Below are positions 32,993 through 40,530 of a stretch of DNA of 40,530 nt, one piece after another. The stretch is from Deltaproteobacteria bacterium Ga0077539 (GTDB lineage: Bacteria > Myxococcota_A > Polyangia > Polyangiales > Ga0077539), in NCBI GenBank assembly GCA_001465015.1, contig LNEO01000121.1:1-40530 (forward strand), read 5' to 3'. How positions within the stretch are numbered: the stretch's first letter is position 1; each line of letters starts with the position of its first letter. The notes under the pieces are model-generated. The model saw nothing but the letters and a program-made list of their open reading frames with translations, was not told where the DNA came from and made no database searches. A program made the translations under genes and the position numbers.

Positions 32993-33002
32993 TGCGAAGT
33001 CG

Positions 33003-34712
33003 ATGGGCGAGCCTGTGAGCGACGAGGCGAACGAACAACCCAGCGCCATCAAGGGCGCCTTGCGGTGGGCAGCGGTCCTCGGGCTCGCGGGAGCCGTTTC
33101 GTACGCGGGCGTGCGCTTGATGGACCATCGTCGAGCGAGCGCGGCCCAGCGCGTGTTCGCTCTGGATTGGTCGCGCTTCGAGGGATGCCTGCTGGGCGGC
33201 GCGACGGTGCCCGATCAGGGCCTGCCCGACGCGCTGCTCGCCCTCGCCAAGGGAACAGGCGACGAGGCCTGGCCGCACACCTGCTCCCGGCCGCTCACGC
33301 GCATCGCGACCGCCGCGCACGCGCTCGCGCTCGAGGGCGGGCAAGAACAGTCGCTCGAGCGCTCGGCCACGGCGATGGAGTCGGCCCTCGGCGAGGCGGT
33401 GTTCTGGACGCGCCACGTTCAAGCGCACCGCGTGCGCAGCCCCGAGTGGGTCGCGTCGTTCGTCACGCTGCGCCGAGAGGTTCGCGCGTGGACTGGACGC
33501 GCAGGGGTCGTGCTCCCCTCGCCCGAGGCGCCGCGCAATGGACGCGTCCCTCGCCCAGCGTCCGAGCCCGATGATCCTCCTCCTCCCGAGCCGCTCGAGG
33601 GCGGAGCCGAGGCGGACGTCGTGGACGCGATCGCCACTCCGACGCAGCTATCGTGGCTCTTTCGTGACCGGCGCTCGCGCTACGCGCGTTGTGTTTTTCC
33701 CTGGGCCGAGGGCGCGCAAGCGACGCGCATCGCGTGCGGCGCGATGACGCTCGGAGCCAGCGGAGACCCGCGCGACCTCGGGTTCGTCGCGTCCGACGCG
33801 GACCCGATGATCGTGGTGTCGCAGCGACCGCCGTCGGACCTGAGAGCGGTGATCGACGGAGACAGCTTCGAGACGCGCCTCGAGATCGCAGGCACCTCGC
33901 GGGCAGATCGCGATTTCGTGGTCGCGGCCGGGCAGGTGTGGGGCGTGCATCGAGCGCGCTTTTCGCTCGCGTTGCGGCGATCGGGCGGGCTCGAGCGCCC
34001 GCTTCCACGAGACGCAGACACGCTCTGGACCGATCGCGCGATGGGCCACGTCTCGGGCGACCCGACCAAGCGCGCTGCGCTCGTATGGCTCAACGTTCGT
34101 CGCGGAGGAAGCGGCACGATCCGCGGCCTCGACGTCGAGACGATGACGGCCTCGTCGCGAGCGCTTCGAGGGGATTGGTCGAGCTACGATCGCTCGCTCG
34201 AGCGATGCACCTCGGGGCTTCGCACGCTGTGGCTCGCGCGCGACGGTCACGGTGGCGCACATGTGTTCGAGTGGACCTCGGCAGGGCTCGCCGCGCTGGC
34301 CTCGATCGCGACGGGCGTCGCGCGAGAACACCGTTTTTTCTGCGATGCCACGCGCTGGGCGTTGATCGAGCGAGGCGCCAGCGCGCTGCGCGTGCGCAGC
34401 TGGGACGGAGCCACCGAGCAACGCCCGCTCGAGGTGCCGTTCGCAGGTCCGGTCGACGCGGCGCTCGCCGGGGGCTCGCTGTGGGTGGCCGACGGCGGAG
34501 CCGAGTCGGGAGCGCTCAGGGTTCGGGCGTTTCCTGGGACGACGCTGCTCGCGCGAAGGACGTACCCGGTGCTGACCGCGCCGCGCGGAATCCGCATCGT
34601 GGCCAGCGGCGCTCGCGTGTTGGTGCTCGCCCGCGCCGAGCAAACTCATGCGTTCATCGCGCGGGCGGGGGCGAGCGAGCTCATCGCAGCCACGCTCGCG
34701 CAAGCGCCGTGA
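33003..34712 (+). CDS. Hypothetical membrane-anchored protein
   Basis: 569 residues, unrecognised. One membrane helix near residues 19-36 (LRWAAVLGLAGAVSYAGVRL) anchors a large periplasmic part. A helical region of about 110 residues with single Cys residues (EGCLLGG, PHTCSRP) is followed by a Pro/Glu-rich linker (PASEPDDPPPPEPLEGG). The C-terminal 350 residues are made of short strands with repeated G-x-x-W-x-V/A-x-x-G spacing, possibly a beta-propeller. The ATG at 33003 starts 10 nt after the upstream gene; a GTG at 33015 is an alternative. It closes the same-strand envelope run that begins at dapA, which suggests co-expression with the TPR/barrel pair. Confidence 0.75.
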   Translation: MGEPVSDEANEQPSAIKGALRWAAVLGLAGAVSYAGVRLMDHRRASAAQRVFALDWSRFEGCLLGGATVPDQGLPDALLALAKGTGDEAWPHTCSRPLTRIATAAHALALEGGQEQSLERSATAMESALGEAVFWTRHVQAHRVRSPEWVASFVTLRREVRAWTGRAGVVLPSPEAPRNGRVPRPASEPDDPPPPEPLEGGAEADVVDAIATPTQLSWLFRDRRSRYARCVFPWAEGAQATRIACGAMTLGASGDPRDLGFVASDADPMIVVSQRPPSDLRAVIDGDSFETRLEIAGTSRADRDFVVAAGQVWGVHRARFSLALRRSGGLERPLPRDADTLWTDRAMGHVSGDPTKRAALVWLNVRRGGSGTIRGLDVETMTASSRALRGDWSSYDRSLERCTSGLRTLWLARDGHGGAHVFEWTSAGLAALASIATGVAREHRFFCDATRWALIERGASALRVRSWDGATEQRPLEVPFAGPVDAALAGGSLWVADGGAESGALRVRAFPGTTLLARRTYPVLTAPRGIRIVASGARVLVLARAEQTHAFIARAGASELIAATLAQAP

Positions 34713-34766
34713 AGGCGCTCACCTGGTCCGTTCGCCCGGTGTAGCGAGCCGTTCGCCGGGTTCGCC

Positions 34767-34797
34767 TTGACACCCTCAGCCCCACCGCTGCTATCCC
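34767..34797 (+). promoter_or_regulatory. Putative promoter of the FAD oxidoreductase gene
   Basis: TTGACA (34767-34772) followed after 19 nt by TATCCC (34792-34797), or after 17 nt by GCTATC. The ATG at 34811 would lie about 7 nt after the transcription start, so the mRNA would be nearly leaderless. Confidence 0.5.
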
Positions 34798-34810
34798 CCA
34801 TGGCCGTCCG

Positions 34811-36121
34811 ATGATCGACAACGCCAAGCCTCCGATCGCGATTCTGGGCGCTGGACTTACGGGAATGTCTGCAGCGCACCACCTCGGCGGCGACGCGCGC
34901 GACTACGTCGTCTACGAGCGGCTCGGCCACGTCGGCGGGCACGCGATCACCCTCGAAGAGCGCGGCTATCGCTTCGACCGAACGGGGCACCTGCTCCACC
35001 TGCGCGACCCTGACATCAAGAAATGGGTCGGGACGATGTTCGGCGAGGGTCACCTGCGCCACATTCAGCGTCGCAGCCTGGTGTTTTCGCACGGGCGATA
35101 CACGCGCTATCCGTACCAGGCCAACACCTTCGGCTTGCCGCCGGAGGTCGCGTTCGAGTGCCTGAAGGGCTACCTCGAGGCGCGCGCGACGAAGTGGGAG
35201 AAGGCCCCAGAGAACTTCGAAGAGTTTTGCCTGCAGCACTTCGGTGAAGGCTTCAGCAAGCACTTCATGATCCCGTACAACGCGCGGCTCTGGGGCGTGC
35301 ATCCCAAGGAGATCACCGCCGAGTGGTGCTCGCGCTTCGTTCCGATGCCCAAGCTCGATGACGTGCTGGCCGGCGCGGTCGGGCTCAACGACCGAGAGCT
35401 CGGTTACAACGCGGCGTTTCTCTATCCTCCGACGGGGATTCAAGAGCTCCCGGACGCGATGGCCAAGAGCATCGCCGGGATCGAGCTCAACCGCGCGCCC
35501 ACGAAGATCGACTGGAAGAACAAGCGCCTGCACTTCGCGGACGGAGCGACGCACGACTACCGCGCGCTGATCACGACCGCGCCGTTGAAAGCGCTGTGCG
35601 AGCAGCTCGTGGGGATTCCCGACGCGGTGCGCGAGGCGGCGAACAAGCTGCGGTGCAACCGGCTCTGGTACCTCGACGTCGCCACGCACAAGCCCGTGCA
35701 GAAGGACCTGCACTGGGCGTACGTGCCCGAAGTCCAGTACCCGTTCTACCGAATCGGCTGCTACTCGAACTTCAGCGAGCGCCTCGCGCCACCAGGAGGC
35801 GCTTGCTTCTACGTCGAGCTCGCGGATCGAAGCAAGCCCGACATGAGCACGCTCGGGCCGCGGGTCGCCCGCGACATGGTCGAGATGGGGCTGATCACCT
35901 CGGTGGACGACGTGCTGTTCATGTCGCCGCGCAAGATCGAGTACGCATACGTCGTGTTCGACCACGCGTACTTCTCGGCGCTCGCGGTGATCAAGCCGTT
36001 TCTCGAAGAGAACAACATCATTTCACACGGCCGCTACGGCGCGTGGAACTACAGCTCGATGGAAGACGCGCTCATCTACGGCCGCGAAGCCGCGGGTCGC
36101 GCGAGGGAGATGCTTCGATGA
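34811..36121 (+). CDS. FAD-dependent oxidoreductase, UDP-galactopyranose mutase / amine-oxidase-like
   Basis: 436 residues. An N-terminal dinucleotide fold binds FAD (AILGAGLTGMSAAHHL, then VVYERLGHVGGHA). HLLHLRDPDIKKWV and FSHGRYTRYPYQANTF resemble UDP-galactopyranose mutase and protoporphyrinogen-oxidase-like NAD(P)-binding proteins. IPYNARLWGVHPKEITAEW and YPPTGIQELPDAMAKSI are typical of the UGM-like group that acts on nucleotide or lipid-linked sugars. Its last bases overlap the start of the GT2 glycosyltransferase gene (ATGA), so both enzymes are made together, most likely for a surface glycan or glycolipid. Oxidation versus ring contraction cannot be decided from sequence. Confidence 0.85.
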   Translation: MIDNAKPPIAILGAGLTGMSAAHHLGGDARDYVVYERLGHVGGHAITLEERGYRFDRTGHLLHLRDPDIKKWVGTMFGEGHLRHIQRRSLVFSHGRYTRYPYQANTFGLPPEVAFECLKGYLEARATKWEKAPENFEEFCLQHFGEGFSKHFMIPYNARLWGVHPKEITAEWCSRFVPMPKLDDVLAGAVGLNDRELGYNAAFLYPPTGIQELPDAMAKSIAGIELNRAPTKIDWKNKRLHFADGATHDYRALITTAPLKALCEQLVGIPDAVREAANKLRCNRLWYLDVATHKPVQKDLHWAYVPEVQYPFYRIGCYSNFSERLAPPGGACFYVELADRSKPDMSTLGPRVARDMVEMGLITSVDDVLFMSPRKIEYAYVVFDHAYFSALAVIKPFLEENNIISHGRYGAWNYSSMEDALIYGREAAGRAREMLR

Positions 36122-36843
36122 GTGCCAGCGAGAGCGCGCCGCCGCGCGTTTCGATCGTGATCCCCGTGTACAACGAAGAGAAGATCCTGCCTTCGGCGGT
36201 CGCCGGTCTACGCGAAGGGCTGAAGGACCTCGACTTCACGTACGAGATCATCCTCGCCGAAAACGGCTCGAAGGATCGCACGCGCGAGATCGGCAAAGAG
36301 CTCGGCGAGCGGCACCCCGACGTGACGATGTTCTCGGCGAGCGAGCCCAACTACGGAAAGGCGCTCAAAGAAGGCATCCTCCGCGCGCGCGGCGAGTTCG
36401 TGATCTGCGACGAGATCGACCTCTGCCTGACGGACTTCTATCGCACGGCGATCGGGCTGCTCGAGCGCAACGAGTGCGAGTTCGTCGTGGGCTCGAAGCT
36501 CCTCGGCGAGAGCAACGACGATCGTCCGTGGACCCGCCACGCCGCGTCGATGATCTACAACGGCCTTCTGCGGGTGACACTGGGCTTCAAGGGTTCGGAC
36601 ACCCACGGAATCAAGGCGTTTCGCCGCACGTCCGTCCTCGACACGGTGCGCGCGTGCGTGGTCGATCGCGACGTGTTCGCGAGCGAGCTCGTCCTCCGCG
36701 CCGAGCGGGGCGGGATTCGCGTGCGCGAAGTTCCGATCAAGCTCCGCGAGATCCGTCCCCCGAGCGTCAACCTGATCAAGCGCGTGCCCAACGTGATCAA
36801 AAACGTGGGCAAGCTCGTCTGGGCCATTCGCGTCCACGGCTAG
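36118..36843 (+). CDS. Glycosyltransferase family 2 (dolichyl-phosphate mannosyltransferase-like)
   Basis: 241 residues. The ATG at 36118 overlaps the upstream stop. GT-A fold motifs: VSIVIPVYNEEKILPSAV, FTYEIILAENGSKDRT, ASEPNYGKALKEGILRARGE, and a catalytic acidic site CDEIDLC in place of the more usual D-x-D. Later SKLLGESNDDRPWTRH and GSDTHGIKAFRR correspond to the acceptor region of polyprenyl-phosphate glycosyltransferases. No C-terminal membrane helices are present, unlike GtrB-type enzymes; this matches the short soluble DPM1-like form. Its partner is the FAD enzyme just upstream. It probably transfers a sugar from a nucleotide donor to a lipid carrier. Confidence 0.9.
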   Translation: MSASESAPPRVSIVIPVYNEEKILPSAVAGLREGLKDLDFTYEIILAENGSKDRTREIGKELGERHPDVTMFSASEPNYGKALKEGILRARGEFVICDEIDLCLTDFYRTAIGLLERNECEFVVGSKLLGESNDDRPWTRHAASMIYNGLLRVTLGFKGSDTHGIKAFRRTSVLDTVRACVVDRDVFASELVLRAERGGIRVREVPIKLREIRPPSVNLIKRVPNVIKNVGKLVWAIRVHG

Positions 36844-36906
36844 CGCCGTCGCCCTGCGAGGCGACAGAACTGGACACCCGATCAGTCCACGAGCTATGAG
36901 GGAGGG

Positions 36907-37497
36907 GTGCGGTCGACGGCGTCGCGGCGAAGAGCAGTTCACGGGGCAGCGAGCGCGAGGACGCGCAGCGGCGCTGCGCCAACGGAGTTCGACTCCGACG
37001 ACAGCAACGTCGACGGCGCGTTCGATGACGGCGCGTTCTCGGTCGACCGCGACCGCCGCGCGACCGACGAGCGCTCGGGCGAGCCGCTGCGCGTGTGTCT
37101 GTCCTGCGGCGAAGAGGACCCCAGCGAAGCCGTCGCAGCCGGACCATGCGCTCACGCCGAGGTGGCGGTCTTCTCCGAGGCGCCCTCGGAAGCGATCGCT
37201 GCTGCCGACCGGGTCAGGCGCGCGATGGCCGAGCTCGGCAAGGCCCAGCGAGCACTGTCGGGGCTCGCCCGCAGCGCGGTGACCTCGGGCGAGGCGGTGA
37301 TCGACGAGCGCCCTCGCCTCGAGCCAGAGCCCGTAGCGGCCCCGACCATCGACTGCGCTGCGTGCGCCGAACGCGCCGCGCTCGAAGCGACCGAACCGAG
37401 CAAGAGCAAGCGCGGCAAGCGCGCGAAGGGGACGAGCGCACCGACCGCGGAGCAAGCGCAGGGGAGCTTCGCGTTCGTCGCTCCCAAACCGGCGTAA
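36907..37497 (+). CDS. Hypothetical protein with CxxC pairs
   Basis: 196 residues, GTG start after GGAGG (very close spacing, so the true start may be slightly later). Unrecognised and largely low complexity. Visible: an acidic stretch (TEFDSDDSNVDGAFDDGAF), one CxxC with a downstream Cys/His (VCLSCGEEDP...GPCAHAEV), a helical segment (IAAADRVRRAMAELGKAQRAL), a second CxxC (IDCAACAERAAL), and a Lys/Arg-rich tail (SKSKRGKRAKG). The cysteine pairs could bind zinc. No signal peptide. Codon use fits its neighbours. It lies 10 nt before the FG-GAP lipoprotein gene. It could be a spurious frame, but the third-position bias supports coding. Confidence 0.55.
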   Translation: MRSTASRRRAVHGAASARTRSGAAPTEFDSDDSNVDGAFDDGAFSVDRDRRATDERSGEPLRVCLSCGEEDPSEAVAAGPCAHAEVAVFSEAPSEAIAAADRVRRAMAELGKAQRALSGLARSAVTSGEAVIDERPRLEPEPVAAPTIDCAACAERAALEATEPSKSKRGKRAKGTSAPTAEQAQGSFAFVAPKPA

Positions 37498-37507
37498 GCT
37501 CCGTGGG

Positions 37508-39868
37508 GTGAGCACCGCAAACTCCTCTCGCGCTTCACGGTATCTGGGTCTCGTCGCGGCGTTCGTCGCAGCGTGTTCGCAGCCGCCAACGACGGAAGAC
37601 TCGAGCGTCGATCGCACTGCACCAGACGCGGCGAGCGTCGACGTCCCTTCGATGGACACCGCGATCGACGTCGATGCGATGGCGCCCGTCGATACGGGTG
37701 CGAGCGACGGTCCGCCCGCGGGCGTCGGCCAGCGGTGCACGGCCATGCGTCCCTGCCCGTCCGGCCTTCAGTGCGTGGACGGCGTGTGCGCGATCGACTG
37801 TGGCGGCAATGCGCTCTGCGGCGCTCGCTGCTGCGCGGCAGGCCAGGTGTGCGCAGCAGGCGCGTGCGTGGCGCCGGGGATGGCTTGCACGCCGAATCCA
37901 GGGTGCGGCGGCACCGCAGGGACGTGCCCCGCCAGCGAGTACTGCGACAGCGCGCTGATGCGTTGCTTGCCCAACGCGGCGACGGGGATGTGCACTGTTC
38001 CCGCGGCGCGGTCGTTTCGGCCGGTGGAGGCGTGGACCTGGCGCGCGAGCAGTCGATACCCGGACTACAAGGGCGTCCTGGTCACGCCCATCGTCGCGGA
38101 CGTCGATCGCGACGGAGCGAGCGACGTGCTCGTGGTGGCGTATCGAGATCCCCCCGCGTCGTACGGCGGCACGGTGACGGCTCACTCGATTTTGTGTGCT
38201 CTCTCGGGCGCGGGCGACTGCATGGGCGGTCCCCGAGAGCTGTGGTGCACGGAGCCGCAGACGGACATCACGCGCGAGCTCAACTCGTGGGGCAACATCG
38301 CGGTGGGCGACCTCGACGGCACCGACGCGCGCAGCGAGCTCACGATCATCGCAGGGCTGCGCTTGGGGCCGCTCGGATCGCAGGGGATCGTCGCCTTCGA
38401 CGCTCGCGGAAACCGCCTCTGGGTCGGCCGCCGCGCGGATGGAACGCCGGTCCCCGTCGAGCTCTACGGCGGCGCCATCGCGATCGCAGACCTCGAGGGC
38501 GACGGACGCGCGGAGATCATCGTCGGCAACGCGGTCTTCGAGTCCACGGGCGTCTTGCGCTGGCAAGACACGACGACGACCTGCGCTGGCTCATTTGGTC
38601 CGATGGCGTTCGCGGCCGACATCAGCAATCCCCCAGACGGTCGGCTCGAAGTGATCTGCGGAGGAACGGCCTACGCAGCGGACGGCAGGCGCCTGTGGTC
38701 CGCCCCCACGATGCCAGCGGGCTCGGGAGCGATCGCGGATTTCGATGGCAACAACATTCCCGAGATCGTGGTTGTCAACAACGGATCGATCGCGATCTTC
38801 CGTCACGACGGCACGCCAGCATCAGCGGTGACGAGCTTCGCTTCGGTGGGCTTGGACGGACGCGGCGGCGCGCCGACGATCGCAGATTTGGACGGGGACA
38901 CGATCCCCGACATCGCGATCGCAGGAGCGTCGAGGTACGCGGCGCTGAGGGTCGTTCCACGCGGAGCGGTGTTCGCGATCGAGCGGGCGTGGTCGCAGCC
39001 AGCGGACGATTTGTCCTCGAACGTGACCGGGTCGGCGATGTTCGACTTCGACGGGGACGGTCAGTTCGAAGTGATCTACCAGGACACGTGCCGCGCACGA
39101 GTGTTCGGCGGGCGCGACGGCTCGGTGCTCCTGGACATCCCCAACATCTCGGGGACGGCGTCGAACTACCCCACGGTCGCTGATCTCAACGGCGACGGAC
39201 GGGCGGAGTTCGTCACGGTTTCGGACTCTTACTACGCGCGCTCGGGCATGATTCCGTGTCCGGCGACGACGCCGCGCACCGATGGAGTGCGGGTGTTTCG
39301 TGACGCCAACGACAACTGGCAGAGCACCCGCGCTATCTGGAATCAGCACGCCTACTCGGTCACCAACGTCTGCGACGGCGTCGATACGGTCTGCACGGGC
39401 GCAGAGAACCAGCATGGCGCGATCCCGCGAAGGCAGGCGGCGTCGTGGACGCCTGCGCTCAACAGCTTCAGGGTCAACGCGCAGCTCGGGCTCATCGCGC
39501 GCCGCGCCGCCGACCTGGTCGTTCTTTCGGCGAGCGCCAACGTGGCTTCGTGCCCGACCGAGTACGTGATTCGCGCAGACGTGGCCAACCGCGGAACGCT
39601 CTCGGTTCCCGGCACGACGCCAGTGACCTTCTACCGCGAGGACATGATGGGCATGCGCACGCGGCTGGGCACGGTGACGCTCGAGCGCACGCTTGCGCCG
39701 GGAGGCACAGCGCGCGTTCAGCTCCGCGTGATGCCGCCAATGCCGGGAGTGTTTCGCGTGGTCGTCGTCGCCAACGATGACGGCATGGGCGGGATGCACG
39801 TGCGCGAGTGCAACACGAGCAACAACGCGAGCGAGCCGCTCGCCGTGGACTGCACGCTCATCGGGTGA
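37508..39868 (+). CDS. Large FG-GAP/VCBS-repeat lipoprotein with C-terminal CARDB domain
   Basis: 786 residues, GTG start. Lipobox VAAC (Cys23), then an Asp/Ser/Ala-rich tether and a Cys-rich block (CTAMRPCPSGLQCVDGVC; CGARCCAAGQVCAAGACV) of the type common in myxobacterial surface proteins. From about residue 195 there are at least seven FG-GAP-like Ca-binding repeats (DVDRDGASDVLVV, DLDGTDARSELTI, DLEGDGRAEIIV, DFDGNNIPEIVVV, DLDGDTIPDIAIA, DFDGDGQFEVIY, DLNGDGRAEFVTV), as in integrin-type beta-propellers. The end (YVIRADVANRGTLSVPGTTP to the terminal CNTSNNASE) is a CARDB adhesion-type domain. Likely a calcium-dependent surface adhesin; partner unknown. Confidence 0.9.
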   Translation: MSTANSSRASRYLGLVAAFVAACSQPPTTEDSSVDRTAPDAASVDVPSMDTAIDVDAMAPVDTGASDGPPAGVGQRCTAMRPCPSGLQCVDGVCAIDCGGNALCGARCCAAGQVCAAGACVAPGMACTPNPGCGGTAGTCPASEYCDSALMRCLPNAATGMCTVPAARSFRPVEAWTWRASSRYPDYKGVLVTPIVADVDRDGASDVLVVAYRDPPASYGGTVTAHSILCALSGAGDCMGGPRELWCTEPQTDITRELNSWGNIAVGDLDGTDARSELTIIAGLRLGPLGSQGIVAFDARGNRLWVGRRADGTPVPVELYGGAIAIADLEGDGRAEIIVGNAVFESTGVLRWQDTTTTCAGSFGPMAFAADISNPPDGRLEVICGGTAYAADGRRLWSAPTMPAGSGAIADFDGNNIPEIVVVNNGSIAIFRHDGTPASAVTSFASVGLDGRGGAPTIADLDGDTIPDIAIAGASRYAALRVVPRGAVFAIERAWSQPADDLSSNVTGSAMFDFDGDGQFEVIYQDTCRARVFGGRDGSVLLDIPNISGTASNYPTVADLNGDGRAEFVTVSDSYYARSGMIPCPATTPRTDGVRVFRDANDNWQSTRAIWNQHAYSVTNVCDGVDTVCTGAENQHGAIPRRQAASWTPALNSFRVNAQLGLIARRAADLVVLSASANVASCPTEYVIRADVANRGTLSVPGTTPVTFYREDMMGMRTRLGTVTLERTLAPGGTARVQLRVMPPMPGVFRVVVVANDDGMGGMHVRECNTSNNASEPLAVDCTLIG

Positions 39869-40128
39869 GCGGTCGGCAAGCGAGCGCTGGGGCGGTCAGG
39901 GGGCTGCGGCGCAGAGCCAATGGATCAGCACGGGTGGCTCGCACGGCGCGAACACAGCCGGTGCATACGACCCATGTTTTCAAGGGGCTGCTCCCTGGCG
40001 CGGACGTCGCTCGCTGCGCGCGTCTCAGCGCCCCACCGAATAAGCGCCGAGAACTCAGCGGCAGAAACAGAGCGTTCGGGCTGAGAATCGAGTGACAGAA
40101 CGACGTCTGGCACCGAGCCGCGGGGCGG

Positions 40129-40275
40129 CCCCCACCCGCGCTGCCGCGCGCCAGCGAGTGAAACGGCAGTGGGCGCAGTGCTGAAGCCCCCACCCGCGCT
40201 GCCGCGCGCGAGCGAGTGCAAAGACGGTGGGCGCAGTGCTGAAGCCCCCACCCGCGCTACCGCGCGCCCCGCCCC
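40129..40275 (+). repeat. 58-bp direct repeats, two full copies and a partial third
   Basis: Copies begin CCCCCACCCGCGCT at 40129, 40187 and 40245. The first two end GGGCGCAGTGCTGAAG exactly 58 bp later; the central part varies (AGCGAGTGAAACGGCAGT against AGCGAGTGCAAAGACGGT). The third copy turns after about 20 bp into the left arm of the long palindrome. There are no unique spacers of constant length between conserved repeats, so this is not a CRISPR. Confidence 0.85.
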
Positions 40276-40530
40276 CGCCTGGAACGGCAGGGGCGGCGGC
40301 TTCGCATTGCGAAATCGTAGTATTCTACCGAGCAAGTTGATTGTGTGGCCATTGCTCTGCAATGGCTGCACTTCGCTCGATCGGTCTGCGTCGATGATCG
40401 ACTGAGCACTGCTTTGCCCTTGCAGAGCAAGGACCACCACAATACACGTACGCTGCTTTCGCTAGCATTTTCCCAATGCGAAGCCGCCGCCCCTGCCGTT
40501 CCAGGCGGGGGCGGGGCGCGCGGCAGCGCG
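40253..40530. repeat. 278-bp long palindrome with 57-bp near-perfect arms (MITE/REP-like)
   Basis: The left arm 40253-40309 and right arm 40474-40530 are reverse complements with one mismatch in 57 (A against G at the seventh base). The 164-bp interior is clearly more AT-rich than the surroundings and is itself imperfectly palindromic: TTGCTCTGCAA at 40352-40362 faces TTGCAGAGCAA at 40420-40430, and both pairs share a centre near 40391. No protein is encoded. The right arm ends at the window edge and may continue as inverted copies of the 58-bp repeat. Likely a non-autonomous mobile element or a structured RNA locus. Confidence 0.85.

Larger units (their letters stand above)
39869..40530. other. 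Non-coding region to the window edge, holding repeats
   Basis: 662 bp without a credible gene. 39869-40128 shows no recognised feature and no T-run terminator after the FG-GAP gene. The rest is the 58-bp direct-repeat array and the long palindrome listed separately. Minus-strand frames here merely translate the repeats. Confidence 0.7.

Noticed and set aside
40129..40275. CRISPR array
   Set aside because: Only two full copies, adjacent without unique spacers, and no cas genes in the window.
40253..40530. Integron attC site
   Set aside because: Arms are far longer and better matched than attC stems, the R'/R'' core triplets are not evident, and there is no integrase or cassette.

Overview
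The window is a GC-rich bacterial chromosome segment that reads as Myxococcota, most likely a Polyangia/Sandaracinus-type myxobacterium. The signs are many outer-surface lipoproteins with acidic Asp/Ala-rich tethers behind the lipobox cysteine, a MopE-type metal-binding protein, a DUF2330 protein with a MYXO-CTERM-like tail, OmpA/TSP3 and DUF4398 lipoproteins, and the codon bias. The taxonomic call is inference from gene content. No phage, plasmid or CRISPR signature is visible.

Layout. 1-8200: a beta-propeller-like hypothetical, a histidine phosphatase, a duplicated-domain hypothetical, and secreted proteins (GxGYxYP lipoprotein, DUF2330 protein, esterase). 8264-11000: threonyl-tRNA synthetase on the minus strand with a structured leader, facing a small exported protein with eight regularly spaced cysteines. 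11145-13058: MopE-like lipoprotein with an octapeptide repeat. 13099-18953 (minus): a DHOD-like enzyme overlapping pyruvate:ferredoxin oxidoreductase, then a YcaQ/AlkX-type glycosylase. 18972-19239: a nested palindromic repeat with no gene. 19457-21850: methyltransferase, inorganic pyrophosphatase, small lipoprotein and tRNA-Val(GAC) with a clear promoter and hairpin terminator. 21905-25490: divergent acyl-CoA synthetase and GH57 glucan-branching enzyme. 25561-27286: dapA-dapB. 27327-34712: a same-strand run of envelope genes: membrane protein, DUF4398 lipoprotein, OmpA/TSP3 lipoprotein, two tandem paralogous TPR/beta-barrel proteins and a membrane-anchored hypothetical. 34811-36843: a translationally coupled FAD oxidoreductase (UDP-galactopyranose-mutase-like) and GT2 glycosyltransferase. 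36907-39868: a CxxC hypothetical and a large FG-GAP/CARDB lipoprotein. 39869-40530: non-coding, with 58-bp direct repeats running into a 278-bp palindrome with 57-bp nearly perfect arms at the window edge.

Functional themes: housekeeping (thrS, ppa, tRNA-Val, dapA, dapB, nifJ), storage and lipid metabolism (GH57, acyl-CoA ligase), and a large share of cell-surface proteins. dapAB supplies diaminopimelate for peptidoglycan and lies just upstream of a peptidoglycan-binding OmpA lipoprotein, so 25561-34712 is plausibly an envelope-building region. The best candidates for undescribed biology are the periodic-cysteine exported protein (10522-10992), the two palindromic repeat elements, and the tandem TPR/beta-barrel pair.
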